Of a DNA stretch of 64,000 nucleotides, positions 18,724 through 27,216 are shown piece after piece; position 1 is the first letter of the stretch, and each line of letters begins with the position of its first letter. The stretch covers positions 476,001 through 540,000 of the forward strand of contig NZ_CP119082.1 of the NCBI RefSeq assembly GCF_029027965.1. Reading direction: 5' to 3'. The notes beneath the pieces are model-generated. The model was not told the DNA's origin. It saw only the letters and a program-made list of their open reading frames with translations, and searched no databases. This stretch comes from Paracoccus sp. S3-43. Lineage in GTDB: Bacteria; Pseudomonadota; Alphaproteobacteria; Rhodobacterales; Rhodobacteraceae. Position numbers and translations under genes: made by a program.

Positions 18724-19758
18724 ATGAACGACCTGACCCCCGCGCGCCTGCGGGCGCTGAAACGCGACGCCACGGTGCGGCCGTTCGACCTGGCGGGCCA
18801 GCTTGGCCTGCCCGAGGCCGCCCTGGTCGAGGCGGAACTGGGCCACGGCGCCACGCGGATCGACCCCGCCCCGTCGCGGCTGATCCCGGCGGTGCGGTCG
18901 CTGGGCGAGGTGATGGCCCTGACCCGCAACACCTCCTGCGTGATCGAGAAGATCGGCACCTATAACGAATTCCACGACGGCGACCATGCCGCGATGACGC
19001 TGGATCCCGAAATCGACCTGCGCCTGTTCCCTCGCCATTGGGTCCATGCCTTCTGTCTCGAGGCACCTTCGCCCGATGGTCCGCGCAGGTCGATCCAGGT
19101 CTTCGACGCGGCGGGCGATGCGGTCCACAAGGTGCATCTGCGCGCCGGATCGGATCCGGACGCCTAGGCCGCGCTGCGCCGCGACCTGGCGCTGCCCGGC
19201 GGCGAGGAGCTGTCGCATTTCGCCCCCCGCGCCGAGGCGGAAGGGGCGCGCGGCAATCCCGACCGGGTGGATGCGCTGCGGGCCGAATGGGCGCAGATGA
19301 CCGACACGCATCAGTTCAACACCCTGGTGCGGCGGCTGAAGATGAACCGGCTGGGCGCCTATCGCACGGTCGGCGCGCCCCATGCCCGGCCGCTGGCCGT
19401 GGCGGCGGTGGCGCGGATGTTCGACGCGATTCAGGCGCAGGGCCAGCAGGTGATGCTGTTCGTGGGCAACATGGGCTGCATCCAGATCCATTCGGGCACG
19501 TTCCAGAACGTCAAGGCCATGGGCCCGTGGCTGAACGTGCTGGATCCGCGCTTCGACCTGCACCTGCGCGCCGATCATGTGGCCGAGGTCTGGCTGGTGG
19601 ACAAGCCCACCCGGCGCGGCAGCGCCCTGTCGGTTGAGGCCTTCGCCGCCTCGGGAGAGCTGATCTTCCAGTGCTTCGGGATGCGCGCCGACAAGGGCGG
19701 CGATCCCGACGCCTGGGCGCGGCTGGCGGGCGCGCTGCCCGGCGGAGATGCGGCATGA
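18724..19758 (+). pseudogene. hmuS: Heme-degrading/transfer protein HmuS, interrupted by an in-frame amber codon
   Basis: Read through, the frame encodes 344 residues of a HemS/HmuS protein, which accepts heme from the ABC importer and degrades or hands it on. The family has two similar halves, and both are here. A TAG at 19165-19167 stops the first half after GSDPDA. The matching place in the second half reads GGDPDAWARL, so the lost residue is very probably Trp (TGG to TAG). The rest of the frame is intact and overlaps hmuT by ATGA. This is either a real null mutation, a read-through case or a sequencing error. The ATG at 18724 follows AGGAAGAGG. Confidence 0.88.
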
Positions 19759-20630
19759 TCCGGTCGCTCGCCCTTGGCCTGCTGGTGGCGGCGGCCCCCG
19801 CCCTGGCCGATCCCCATCCCGCCGATCCCCATCCTGATGCGCGGCGCGTCCTGTCCATCGGCGGGTCGGTGACGGAAATCGTCTATGCCCTGGGCCAGCA
19901 GCACCGGCTGGTCGGGCGCGACACGACCTCGACCTTCCCGGAACAGGCGCAGGCCCTGCCGGACGTGGGCTATGTCCGCGCGCTGTCGCCTGAAGGCGTG
20001 CTGTCGGTCGATCCCGACCTGATCCTGGCCGAGGAGGGGGCAGGCCCGCCCGAAGCCGTCGCCGTGCTGGCCCAGGCCGGGATCCCCTTCGAGACGATCC
20101 CGGCGGGCACCGATGCCGACGGGCTGGTCGCCAAGATCCGCGCCGTGGCCGAGGCCTTGGGCGTGCCGCAGGCGGCCGACGGCCCCGCCGCCGCGCTGCG
20201 GGCCGACCTGGACAGGCTGGCCGCCGCCACGCAGGACATCGACAAGCGGCGCGTGCTGTTCATCCTGTCCCTGCAAGGCGGCCGCGTCATGGCGGGCGGC
20301 CAGGGCAGCGGGGCCGAGGCGATCATCCATCTGGCGGGCGCGGAAAACGCCGTCCAGGGGTTCCAGGGCTACAAGCCCCTGACCCCCGAGGCGATCACCG
20401 CCGCCGCGCCCGACGTGATCCTGATGATGGACCGGGGCGGCGACAGCGACCATGACGCGCCCCACGCCGAACTGCTGGCGATGCCCGCGATCGCGACCAC
20501 GCCGGCGGGCAAGGCGGGCCGGGTGATCCGCATGGACGGGCTGTATCTTCTGGGCTTCGGGCCGCGAACCGGGCAGGCCGCGCTGGATTTGCACGACGCC
20601 ATCTATGGGGCGCCCGATGGTGGCGCTTGA
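19755..20630 (+). CDS. hmuT: Heme ABC transporter periplasmic binding protein
   Basis: A 291-residue periplasmic binding protein with a signal peptide (RSLALGLLVAAAPALA). It is a TroA/BtuF-type fold with the start RRVLSIGGSVTEIVYALG and a single long linking helix. Heme is bound in this family by a Tyr or His; YVRALSPEG supplies a candidate Tyr. It overlaps hmuS and hmuU, fixing it in the hmuSTUV operon. Confidence 0.92.
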   Translation: MIRSLALGLLVAAAPALADPHPADPHPDARRVLSIGGSVTEIVYALGQQHRLVGRDTTSTFPEQAQALPDVGYVRALSPEGVLSVDPDLILAEEGAGPPEAVAVLAQAGIPFETIPAGTDADGLVAKIRAVAEALGVPQAADGPAAALRADLDRLAAATQDIDKRRVLFILSLQGGRVMAGGQGSGAEAIIHLAGAENAVQGFQGYKPLTPEAITAAAPDVILMMDRGGDSDHDAPHAELLAMPAIATTPAGKAGRVIRMDGLYLLGFGPRTGQAALDLHDAIYGAPDGGA

Positions 20631-21687
20631 CGCCCCACATCGGCGGCTGGCGGGCGACCGCCGCCATCTGGGGCGCGTCCTGGCGGTGGTGCTGGCGCTG
20701 CTGCTGGCGGCGGTCGCGCTGGTGTCGCTGGGCCATGGCGCATCGGGCGTGTCGGCCCCGCGCGTGCTGGCCGACTGGCTGGCGGGGCGAGAGATCGCGC
20801 TGACCGACCGGGTGGTGCTTCTGGACATCCGCCTGCCGCGCCTGGTGACGGGCATCCTGGTCGGCGCCGCGCTGGCGGTGTCGGGCGCAGTGATGCAGGG
20901 GCTGTTCCGCAACCCGCTGGCCGATCCGGGCCTGCTGGGGGTCAGTTCAGGCGCCTCGCTGGGGGCCATCGCGGCGATCGTGCTGGGCGGTCTGCTGCCG
21001 CCGTCGCTGGCCGCCCTGGCGGGCTGGCACCTGGTGCCGCTGGCGGCCTTCGCGGGCGGCTGGCTGTCGATGCTGGTCCTGTATGGCATCGCGACGCGGC
21101 AGGGGCGCACCTCGATCGCGACGATGCTGCTGGCGGGGATCGCCTTGGCCGCGATGGTCAGCGCCCTGTCGGGGCTGATCGTCTACAAGGCGAACGATGA
21201 CCAGCTGCGCGACCTGACCTTCTGGGGGCTGGGATCGCTGGCGGGCGCAAGCTGGACCAAGATCGCCGCCGCCGGTCCCCTGATCGCCGCCGCGCTGATC
21301 GCCGCGCCGTTCCTGGCGCGGGGCCTCAACGGTCTGGCCCTGGGCGAGGCCGCGGCCGCCCATGTCGGCATCCCCCTGCAGCGGGTCAAGGCCGTGGCGA
21401 TCCTGGCCACGGCCGGCGCCACGGGCGCGGCGGTCGCCATCTCGGGCGGGATCGGCTTCGTGGGCATCGTCGTGCCGCATCTGCTGCGGCTGGCGACGGG
21501 ACCGGACCACCGCTGGCTGCTGGTCAATTCCGGCCTGCTGGGCGCATCTAGCCTGATCTGCGCCGACATGATCAGCCGCACGGTGGTCGCGCCCGCCGAA
21601 CTGCCCATCGGCATCGTCACCGCGATGATCGGCGGGCCGTTCTTCCTGTGGGTGCTGCTGTCCAATCGCCGCGTGGTGGACCTGTGA
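20617..21687 (+). CDS. hmuU: Heme ABC transporter permease (FecCD family)
   Basis: A 356-residue permease with about ten transmembrane helices and the FecCD signatures LPRLVTGILVGAALAVSGAVMQGLFRNPLADPGLLG and GIGFVGIVVPHLLRL. Heme crosses the inner membrane through the dimer. The ATG at 20617 gives a 14-base overlap with hmuT; an ATG at 20605 is also in frame. It is coupled to hmuV by a GTGA overlap. Confidence 0.93.
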   Translation: MVALDAPHRRLAGDRRHLGRVLAVVLALLLAAVALVSLGHGASGVSAPRVLADWLAGREIALTDRVVLLDIRLPRLVTGILVGAALAVSGAVMQGLFRNPLADPGLLGVSSGASLGAIAAIVLGGLLPPSLAALAGWHLVPLAAFAGGWLSMLVLYGIATRQGRTSIATMLLAGIALAAMVSALSGLIVYKANDDQLRDLTFWGLGSLAGASWTKIAAAGPLIAAALIAAPFLARGLNGLALGEAAAAHVGIPLQRVKAVAILATAGATGAAVAISGGIGFVGIVVPHLLRLATGPDHRWLLVNSGLLGASSLICADMISRTVVAPAELPIGIVTAMIGGPFFLWVLLSNRRVVDL

Positions 21688-22472
21688 CGCTGATCGCCCG
21701 CGACATCCAGGCCCGCCTGGGCCGCGCGCCGGTCCTGCACGGCGTCGACCTGCGGGCCGAGCCGGGCCGCCTGACCGCCGTCATCGGCCCGAACGGATCG
21801 GGCAAGACCACGCTGCTGCGCTGCCTGACGGGCGAGCTTGCGCCCCAGGCGGGGGCCGTCACGCTGAACGGCGCCGACATCGCCGGGATGGCCCCGGACG
21901 CCCTGGCCCTGCGCCGCGCCGTCCTGCCCCAGCACAGCGGGCTGAGCTTTCCGTTCTCGGTGGCCGAGATCGTCCGCATCGGCCTGACCGCCCGTCCCGG
22001 CGCGCGCGCCGAACAGGACGCGCTGATCCGCGCCGCGCTGCTGCGGGTGGGCCTGCCGGGCCATCCGGGGCGGCTCTATCAGCAGTTGTCGGGGGGCGAA
22101 CAGCAGCGCGTGCAGCTGGCCCGCGCGATGGTGCAGGTCTGGCACCCCGTCGGGCCGGACGGTCCCCGCTGGCTGCTGCTGGACGAACCCGTCAGCAGCC
22201 TGGACATCGCCCATCAGCTGACGGTGATGCGGCTGGCCCAGGACTATGCCCGGCAGGGCGGCGGCGTGGTGGCGGTGATGCACGACCTGAACCTGACCGC
22301 GATGTTCGCCGATCACGTCCTGCTGATGCAGGGCGGTCGCGCCCTGGCGCAAGGGGCGCCCGATCTGGTGCTGACCGACCCGCTGCTGTCCCAGGCCTAT
22401 GGCTGCGCGCTGCGGGTGCGCCATGCGCCGGACCGGGGCGTCTGGCTGCTGCCGCAGGGCGCCGTCGCCTGA
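21684..22472 (+). CDS. hmuV: Heme ABC transporter ATPase
   Basis: A 262-residue ABC ATPase with Walker A (GPNGSGKTTLL), Q-loop (LPQHSGLSF), signature (LSGGEQQRVQLARAM), Walker B (WLLLDEPVSSLD) and switch His (VMHDLNL). It starts with GTG at 21684 overlapping the hmuU stop; the longer frame to 21648 lies inside hmuU. It ends the hmuSTUV unit. Confidence 0.93.
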   Translation: MTLIARDIQARLGRAPVLHGVDLRAEPGRLTAVIGPNGSGKTTLLRCLTGELAPQAGAVTLNGADIAGMAPDALALRRAVLPQHSGLSFPFSVAEIVRIGLTARPGARAEQDALIRAALLRVGLPGHPGRLYQQLSGGEQQRVQLARAMVQVWHPVGPDGPRWLLLDEPVSSLDIAHQLTVMRLAQDYARQGGGVVAVMHDLNLTAMFADHVLLMQGGRALAQGAPDLVLTDPLLSQAYGCALRVRHAPDRGVWLLPQGAVA

Positions 22473-22513
22473 GGGGGCTTGCCCTGCCGCCCGGAAGGCG
22501 GGACAACCCCCTG

Positions 22514-23107
22514 ATGACCCTGCCCCCCGCCATCATCCTTGCCGGAGGCCGCGCGACCCGGATGGGCGGCGGCGACAAATGCCTGCTGGATCTGCGCGGC
22601 AGGCCGATCCTGGCGCGGATCGTCGACCGGCTGGCCCCGCAATGCAGGCCCCTGGCGCTGAACGCGAACGGCGATCCGGCCCGCTTCGCGGCATTCGGCC
22701 TGCCGGTCGTCGCCGACGGCCTGCCGGATCATCCGGGGCCGCTGGCGGGGATCCTGGCGGGGATGGACTGGGCGGCGGGGCGGGGGGCCGAGCGGGTTCT
22801 GTCGGTGGCGGGCGATACGCCGTTTTTCCCGGCGGATCTGGCCCTGCGCCTGACCCAGGCCGGGACTGGCATCGTGCTGGCCGCCAGCCGGGACGCAGAC
22901 GGGCAGGTGATCGCCCACCCGACCTTCGGCCTGTGGCCGGTGGCGCTGCGCGACGACCTGCGCGCCGCCCTGGCGTCGGGCCAGCGGCGCGTGCGGGCTT
23001 TCGCAGCGGCCCATGGGGCGGCGACCGCGATCTGGCACGCCGGTCCCGAGGATCCCTTCTTCAATATCAACACGCCCGAGGATCTGGACCGGGCGGCAGG
23101 GCGTTAG
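22514..23107 (+). CDS. mobA: Molybdenum cofactor guanylyltransferase
   Basis: Attaches GMP to molybdopterin to give the MGD cofactor of DMSO-reductase-type enzymes. The 197-residue protein has the nucleotide-binding start AIILAGGRATRMGGGDKCLL and the VAGDTPFFP acceptor-site motif. It lies 41 bases after hmuV on the same strand and may be read through from it, though it is functionally unrelated. It is the last intact gene before the insertion-sequence scar. Confidence 0.92.
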   Translation: MTLPPAIILAGGRATRMGGGDKCLLDLRGRPILARIVDRLAPQCRPLALNANGDPARFAAFGLPVVADGLPDHPGPLAGILAGMDWAAGRGAERVLSVAGDTPFFPADLALRLTQAGTGIVLAASRDADGQVIAHPTFGLWPVALRDDLRAALASGQRRVRAFAAAHGAATAIWHAGPEDPFFNINTPEDLDRAAGR

Positions 23108-23250
23108 TACTACAGTTGCTTTTCATGTTGTCTTCTGCGATGCGCGTTTGCTGCATAGGCCTGATGTCGTCGGCGCCAGAATGACCATGCCAGGATGAAT
23201 TCGGTTGGTGGAGCGCGGCTGAGGATGAGGCGTGCCACCAAGCGCAGAAC
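23108..23250. other. Spacer between mobA and the IS3 element
   Basis: Holds no recognisable gene. It is less GC-rich than its neighbours and may be debris from an earlier insertion; the base run just left of the IS3 end (GAAC) is not repeated at the right end. Confidence 0.4.
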
Positions 23251-23306
23251 TGAATAGCCCCATGTTTCGTGGACGCCTTTTTCGCTAACTTTGAGGCAAG
23301 GAGGCC

Positions 23307-23579
23307 ATGATGGGCACAGGTAATTTCACTGACGATTTCAAGCGCGATGCGGTGGCGCAGATCACGGAGCGGGGCTACCCGGCCAAGGAGGTCTCTGAGC
23401 GGCTCGGGGTGAGCACGCACTCGCTCTATGCCTGGAAGCGCAAGTTCGCGAAGGCGGTGTCGGGTGAGACGGCAAAGGATGCCGAGATCTGACGACTGAA
23501 GCGAGAGCTGGTCCGGGTATCGGAGGAACGTGACATCCTAAATAAAGCCACCGCGTATTTCGCCAGGGATGCAAAGTGA
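23307..23579 (+). pseudogene. IS3-family OrfA with internal stop
   Basis: The helix-turn-helix part is clear (FTDDFKRDAVAQITERGYPAKEVSERLGVSTHSLYAWKRK in several pieces). A TGA at 23490-23492 interrupts the frame just before the leucine-zipper part RLKRELVRVSEERDILNKA, which continues in the same frame to 23579. The family has Arg (CGA) there, so a C-to-T change is likely. The remaining frame ends in GTGA, overlapping orfB in the -1 frame. Confidence 0.82.
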
Positions 23580-24451
23580 GATACGCGTTCGTGGCCGAGC
23601 ATCGGGGTCAGTTTTCCATCCGTGCGATGTGCCGGTGCCTGCGCATCCAGCCGAGCGGGTTCTATGCCTGGCTGCAGGCGCCGGTGAGCGCGCGAGCCCA
23701 GGAAGACAGGCGCCAGACCGAACTGCTGCAGAAGGCTTGGGCCGAGAGCGGCAAGGTCTACGGCTACCGCAAGCTGCATGATGATCTGGTTGAACAGGGC
23801 GAAAGCATTTGTCCGAACCGGGTCGCCCGATTGACGCAGCTTGCGGGGATCAAGGCGCAGATCGGCTACAAGCGCCGCCCCGGAAGTTATGGCGGCAAGC
23901 CGTCGGTCGTGGTCGACAACACCCTCGACCGGCAGTTCAACGTCGAGGCCCCGGACAAGGTCTGGGTGACCGATATCACTTACATCCGGACGCAAGAGGG
24001 GTTCGCCTACCTCGCGGTGGTCATCGATCTCTATTCCCGGCGTGTGGTTGGCTGGTCGATGCAAAGTCGGCAGACGACAGATGTCGTTCTGCAGGCCCTG
24101 CTGATGGCCGTCTGGCGGCGCAAGCCGAAGACCAAGGTGCTGGTTCATTCAGATCAGGGCAGCCAGTTCACCAGCATGGACTGGGCAGCATTCCTGCGCG
24201 CCCACAATCTTGAGCATTCCATGAGCCGCCGTGGCAACTGTCACGACAACGCTGTTGCCGAGAGCTTCTTCAACCTGCTCAAGCGCGAACGGATCAGGCG
24301 CAGGACCTACCGGACCCGCGAAGACGCAAGGCAGGACGTGTTCGATTATATCGAGATGTTCTATAACCCGAAGCGCAAACATGCGAGAAACGGAATGCTG
24401 TCGCCCGCAGAGTTCGAGCGACGGCAGATGATGAGACGGGAAGGCGTCTAA
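23576..24451 (+). CDS. IS3-family OrfB transposase (DDE integrase domain)
   Basis: A 291-residue catalytic subunit with an N-terminal HTH_21-like segment (MCRCLRIQPSGFYAW) and an rve integrase core. The DDE triad lies in VWVTDITYI, VHSDQGSQF and NAVAESFFNLLK. In IS3 elements the active enzyme is usually an OrfA-OrfB fusion made by -1 frameshifting, which the stop in orfA would block here. The frame itself is complete. Confidence 0.9.
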   Translation: MRYAFVAEHRGQFSIRAMCRCLRIQPSGFYAWLQAPVSARAQEDRRQTELLQKAWAESGKVYGYRKLHDDLVEQGESICPNRVARLTQLAGIKAQIGYKRRPGSYGGKPSVVVDNTLDRQFNVEAPDKVWVTDITYIRTQEGFAYLAVVIDLYSRRVVGWSMQSRQTTDVVLQALLMAVWRRKPKTKVLVHSDQGSQFTSMDWAAFLRAHNLEHSMSRRGNCHDNAVAESFFNLLKRERIRRRTYRTREDARQDVFDYIEMFYNPKRKHARNGMLSPAEFERRQMMRREGV

Positions 24452-24469
24452 GAAACTCGAGGCTATTCA

Positions 24470-25601
24470 CTCGTCGGTCGGGAAGGAACCCCGCGTCTTG
24501 ATCGTTTTCCGGATCACGCGGTTCAGGCTCTCGATGGCATTCGTCGTGTAGATGATCTTGCGGATCGCCGGATCGAAGCCGAAGAACGGGATCACTTCCT
24601 GCCAAGCCCTGCGCCAGGCCGGGGCGATGGACGGGTATTTCCCAGCCCATTTTTCCTCGAAGGCGTCGAGTTCGGCCTCGGCCATATCGGCCGTCGGGGC
24701 GCTGTAAATCCGGCGCAGATCGGCGGCCACGCCCTTGCGGTCCTTCCAGGAACAGAAGTTCAGGGAATGGCGCACCAGATGCATCGAGCCATGGGAACGC
24801 CACTGGTCCGAGTGACCATGGCGAGGGCAGGTCTGGACCATGGCGTTCGGGAAGGCCGCGCTGATCGCCTCGGGGAAACCCTTCAGCCCGTCCACGACCG
24901 CGATCAGGACGTCCTGCGTGCCCCGGTTCTTCAGCTCGTTCATCACCGAGAGCCAGAACTTGGCGCCTTCATTTTCGGCGACCCACAGGCCCAGAACCTC
25001 GCGCAGGCCGTCTCGAGTGACGCCGAGGGCGACATACACGGCCTTGTTCTTCACCGTCCGGCTGTCGGCATCGCGGATCTTCACCCGCAGGGCGTCGAAG
25101 ATCACGATCGGATACATCCGCTCCAACGCCCGGCTCTGCCATTCCCGGACCTCGTCCAGGACGGCGTCAGTGACGCGGCTGATCAGGTCGGGCGAGACCT
25201 TCAGGCCATAGAGATCGAGCAGATGGGCCTGGATATCCCGGACTGTCAGCCCGGCCGCGTAGAGTCCGATGATCTTGCCATCCATCCCGTCGATTCCGGG
25301 TCTGGCCCTTCTTCACCAGTTCCGGTTCGAAGCTGCTGTCGCGGTCGCGGGGCACCGCAACCGGCATCTCGCCGTCCTGCCCCTTCAGCACCTTGGTCGA
25401 GGCGCCATTCCGGCGGATGCTCTGACCCGGAGGGGCTTCCTTGCCATCTTCATAGCCAAGATGCGCCGTCAGCTCCGCGCCCAGCATCCGCTCCATCAGC
25501 TTGATCTTCAACTCTTTCATCAGCCCGCTGTCGCCGAGCAGGTCCTCAGGGCGCTTTACTCCCTTCAGCAGTTCGTCCAGCAGTTCCTTGGAAATCGTCA
25601 T
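24470..25601 (-). pseudogene. IS256-family transposase, frameshifted and C-terminally truncated
   Basis: The N-terminal part ([15 protein letters not shown]..., from 25601) and the catalytic part (GMTV-like LYAAGLTVRDIQ... to NAIESLNRVIRKTIKTR) lie in different frames. A single extra base near 25294-25295 separates KGQTR from IDGMDGK. The C terminus stops at the IS3 end (SFPTDE). Inside the conserved TC-x2-H zone there are about 14 additional residues (PRHGHSDQWRSHGS) between the Cys and His that are normally near each other. Three separate lesions make it inactive. Confidence 0.85.
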
Positions 25602-25663
25602 GCATGCTTCCTTTCGAAGAAGCATGGACCGGATCTCTCATACACAGAAGATCTGACACTCTC
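24470..25663 (-). mobile_element. IS256-family element, truncated at its 3' end
   Basis: The element's 5' end lies near 25663 (reading inward GAGAGTGTCAGATC) and abuts an ABC permease relic. The transposase 3' end and the other terminal repeat are missing because the IS3 element starts there. Only one end is present, so it cannot move by itself. The exact outer boundary is inferred from where permease similarity stops. Confidence 0.7.
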
Positions 25664-25885
25664 ATGGAAAGCACCATGAAGGGCACCAGCACATGCGCCA
25701 GTCCGACATAGACCATCAGCTCTGTATCGACGATGCGCAGCGGGCGCGCCACCAGGCCCCACTCGACGAGCCAGTTGTTGATGAGGCCCCTGCGGGCGAA
25801 CAGCACGGTCCAGCCGAAGGTGCGCATGATGATGGATGTCAACAGTGGCGCGATCAGGCAGAAAACGATGACCGTGTTCCAGCGG
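25664..25885 (-). pseudogene. Fragment of a spermidine/putrescine-type ABC permease
   Basis: The reverse strand encodes about 74 residues like a PotB-type permease interior ([21 protein letters not shown] ... [19 protein letters not shown]). It lacks its start, is cut by the IS256 end on one side, and is joined in frame to an ABC ATPase fragment on the other. It has no function of its own. Confidence 0.75.
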
Positions 25886-26242
25886 CCGTCCGCGACCGGC
25901 TCCGCCACCTCGCCGGGCAGGATGTTCGCCGTGCCGAGGAATTCGGAGACGAAGCGCGTGCGCGGCTGTTCGTAGACCTCGATCGGCGTTCCGATCTGCA
26001 CCACGCGCCGGGTCGACATCACGGCGATGCGATCGCTCATGGTCAGCGCCTCTTCCTGGTTGTGGGTGACGAGGATGGCGGTGATCCCCAGCTTCTTCTG
26101 AATCTCGCGCAACTCGAACTGCATGCTTTCACGCAGGCTCTTGTCGAGCGCGCCGAGCGGCTCCTCGAGCAGCAGAATCGCCGGATCGGTCACGAGCGAG
26201 CGCGCCAGCGCGACGCGCTGCTGCTGGCCGCCGGAAAGCTGG
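25886..26242 (-). pseudogene. Fragment of a PotA-type ABC ATPase
   Basis: About 118 residues survive: the ABC signature [17 protein letters not shown], a Walker B with Glu in place of the usual first Asp ([12 protein letters not shown]), the switch His (VTHNQEEA) and part of the regulatory tail. Walker A and the whole N terminus are missing, replaced by IS debris. It runs straight into the permease fragment, so a deletion removed the ATPase end and permease start. Confidence 0.8.
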
Positions 26243-26244
26243 TG

Positions 26245-26352
26245 TGGACCTGTCCCAGTTCCGTTCCGGTCTTCAAAGAGCGATGCTCGCCAAAATGGAG
26301 ACCGAATATGGCAGTGACACACAGCGACGAGTTCAAGCGCGATGCGGTCCGG
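26245..26352 (+). mobile_element. Remnant of a second IS3-family element
   Basis: About 60 bases of non-coding left end (TGGACCTGTCCCAGTTCC...) lead to an orfA start at 26308 ([15 protein letters not shown]), typical of IS3 OrfA. Similarity stops after 15 codons. It marks the left edge of the ATPase relic, so its insertion probably removed that gene's 5' end. Confidence 0.6.
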
Positions 26353-26607
26353 TGTCCGACGAGGAGGCGGCTGACCCCGAGAAACGTCACCAAAGCCGGG
26401 CAATGGTATCGTGCCGACCGGCACGACTGCGCGCTGTCCTCTCAAGGCGCAATGCCTGCCCCGGGGCGCGCCATCCCGCCGGGTGTGCATATCGTGACAA
26501 ACCACGCGGCCATCCTGCGCGCTCGACGCAAATGCCTGTCCGTAGCGCGCCTTTCCCATGGTCGGCCGGCCGCTGGCGGTCAACTCCGCCGAGGCGCGCT
26601 TCGCGCC
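26353..26607. other. Unassigned debris
   Basis: No frame here gives a recognisable protein on either strand. It lies between an IS3 scrap and a LysR scrap and is probably further degraded sequence. Confidence 0.4.
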
Positions 26608-26764
26608 CTATTCGGCCGGCTGAACACGGGTCTGCCGCGCCAGCCGGATGAAGCCTGCGACGTGATCGGTGGCCTCGTCGCCGCGCCGGATGCCCAGATG
26701 GATCGACTTCGGCAGCCCGTCGCCGATCCGCACGGCACGGATCGGGCGATCGGTGCCTTGCCAT
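26608..26764 (-). pseudogene. C-terminal fragment of a LysR-type regulator
   Basis: About 51 residues ending in a stop (WQGTDRPIRAVRIGDG ... IHLGIRRGDEATDH ... RLARQTRVQPAE) resemble the last part of a LysR effector domain. The HTH and most of the effector domain are missing, and metE-like sequence lies where they should be. The match is modest; the call could be wrong. Confidence 0.45.
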
Positions 26765-26784
26765 GAAGCAGCCGGTCGGGGATG

Positions 26785-27005
26785 GCGCCGCCCTTTGCCC
26801 TGCTGCCCGCGATCCTGCCAGCCTATGAGCGGGTGTCGCGCAAGCTGGCCGAGGCGGGCGCGATATGGGGCCAGATCAACGAGCCGGCGCTGGTCACCGA
26901 CCTGTCGGACGCACAGCGCCGGGCTTTCGCCGCCGCCTATCAGGCGCTGCATCGGGCGGGGCCGAAACTGCTGGTCGCCCGCTATTGCGGAATGGCCGCT
27001 TTCCT
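26785..27005 (+). pseudogene. metE: Internal fragment of cobalamin-independent methionine synthase
   Basis: About 70 residues match the end of the MetE N-terminal half (LLPAILPAYERVSRKLAEAG, then IWGQINEPALVTDLSD). Neither the start nor the zinc-binding C-terminal domain is present. MetE is a zinc enzyme, and a LysR scrap lies beside it, so this may be the ruin of a metR-metE pair. That last step is inference. Confidence 0.65.
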
Positions 27006-27216
27006 GGTGCCCCTCGCACCGGAAATGGGTGATCGCTGCGGCAGGTCTCTTGACTCGCGGATCGCCGTTCGGGCCTGCCTTCCCGGACGCGGGCGACCAG
27101 TGGCGTCGTCGGCCGTCGCTCACCGCTTACAGGTGCGGGGGCAGCCCCGGCCTTGTCCCTGCCGCGATGGGCAACAAAGCGGCCTGTGCCGACCAGACGA
27201 AGCGATCGCATCCGCG
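27006..27216. other. Unassigned sequence between metE relic and SCO gene
   Basis: No gene is recognisable on either strand. It runs up to the stop of the SCO gene and is presumably the right edge of the scar. Confidence 0.4.

Larger units (their letters stand above)
23251..24469 (+). mobile_element. IS3-family insertion sequence
   Basis: The ends are imperfect inverted repeats: the left starts TGAATAGCCCCATGTTTC at 23251, and the right, read inward from 24469, starts TGAATAGCCTCGAGTTTC. The element is about 1.2 kb with the usual two reading frames. The flanking bases (AAC left, CTC right) are not a target duplication, so the element or its flanks were rearranged after insertion. Its right end truncates an IS256 transposase gene. 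Its orfA carries a nonsense codon, so self-transposition is doubtful. Confidence 0.85.
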
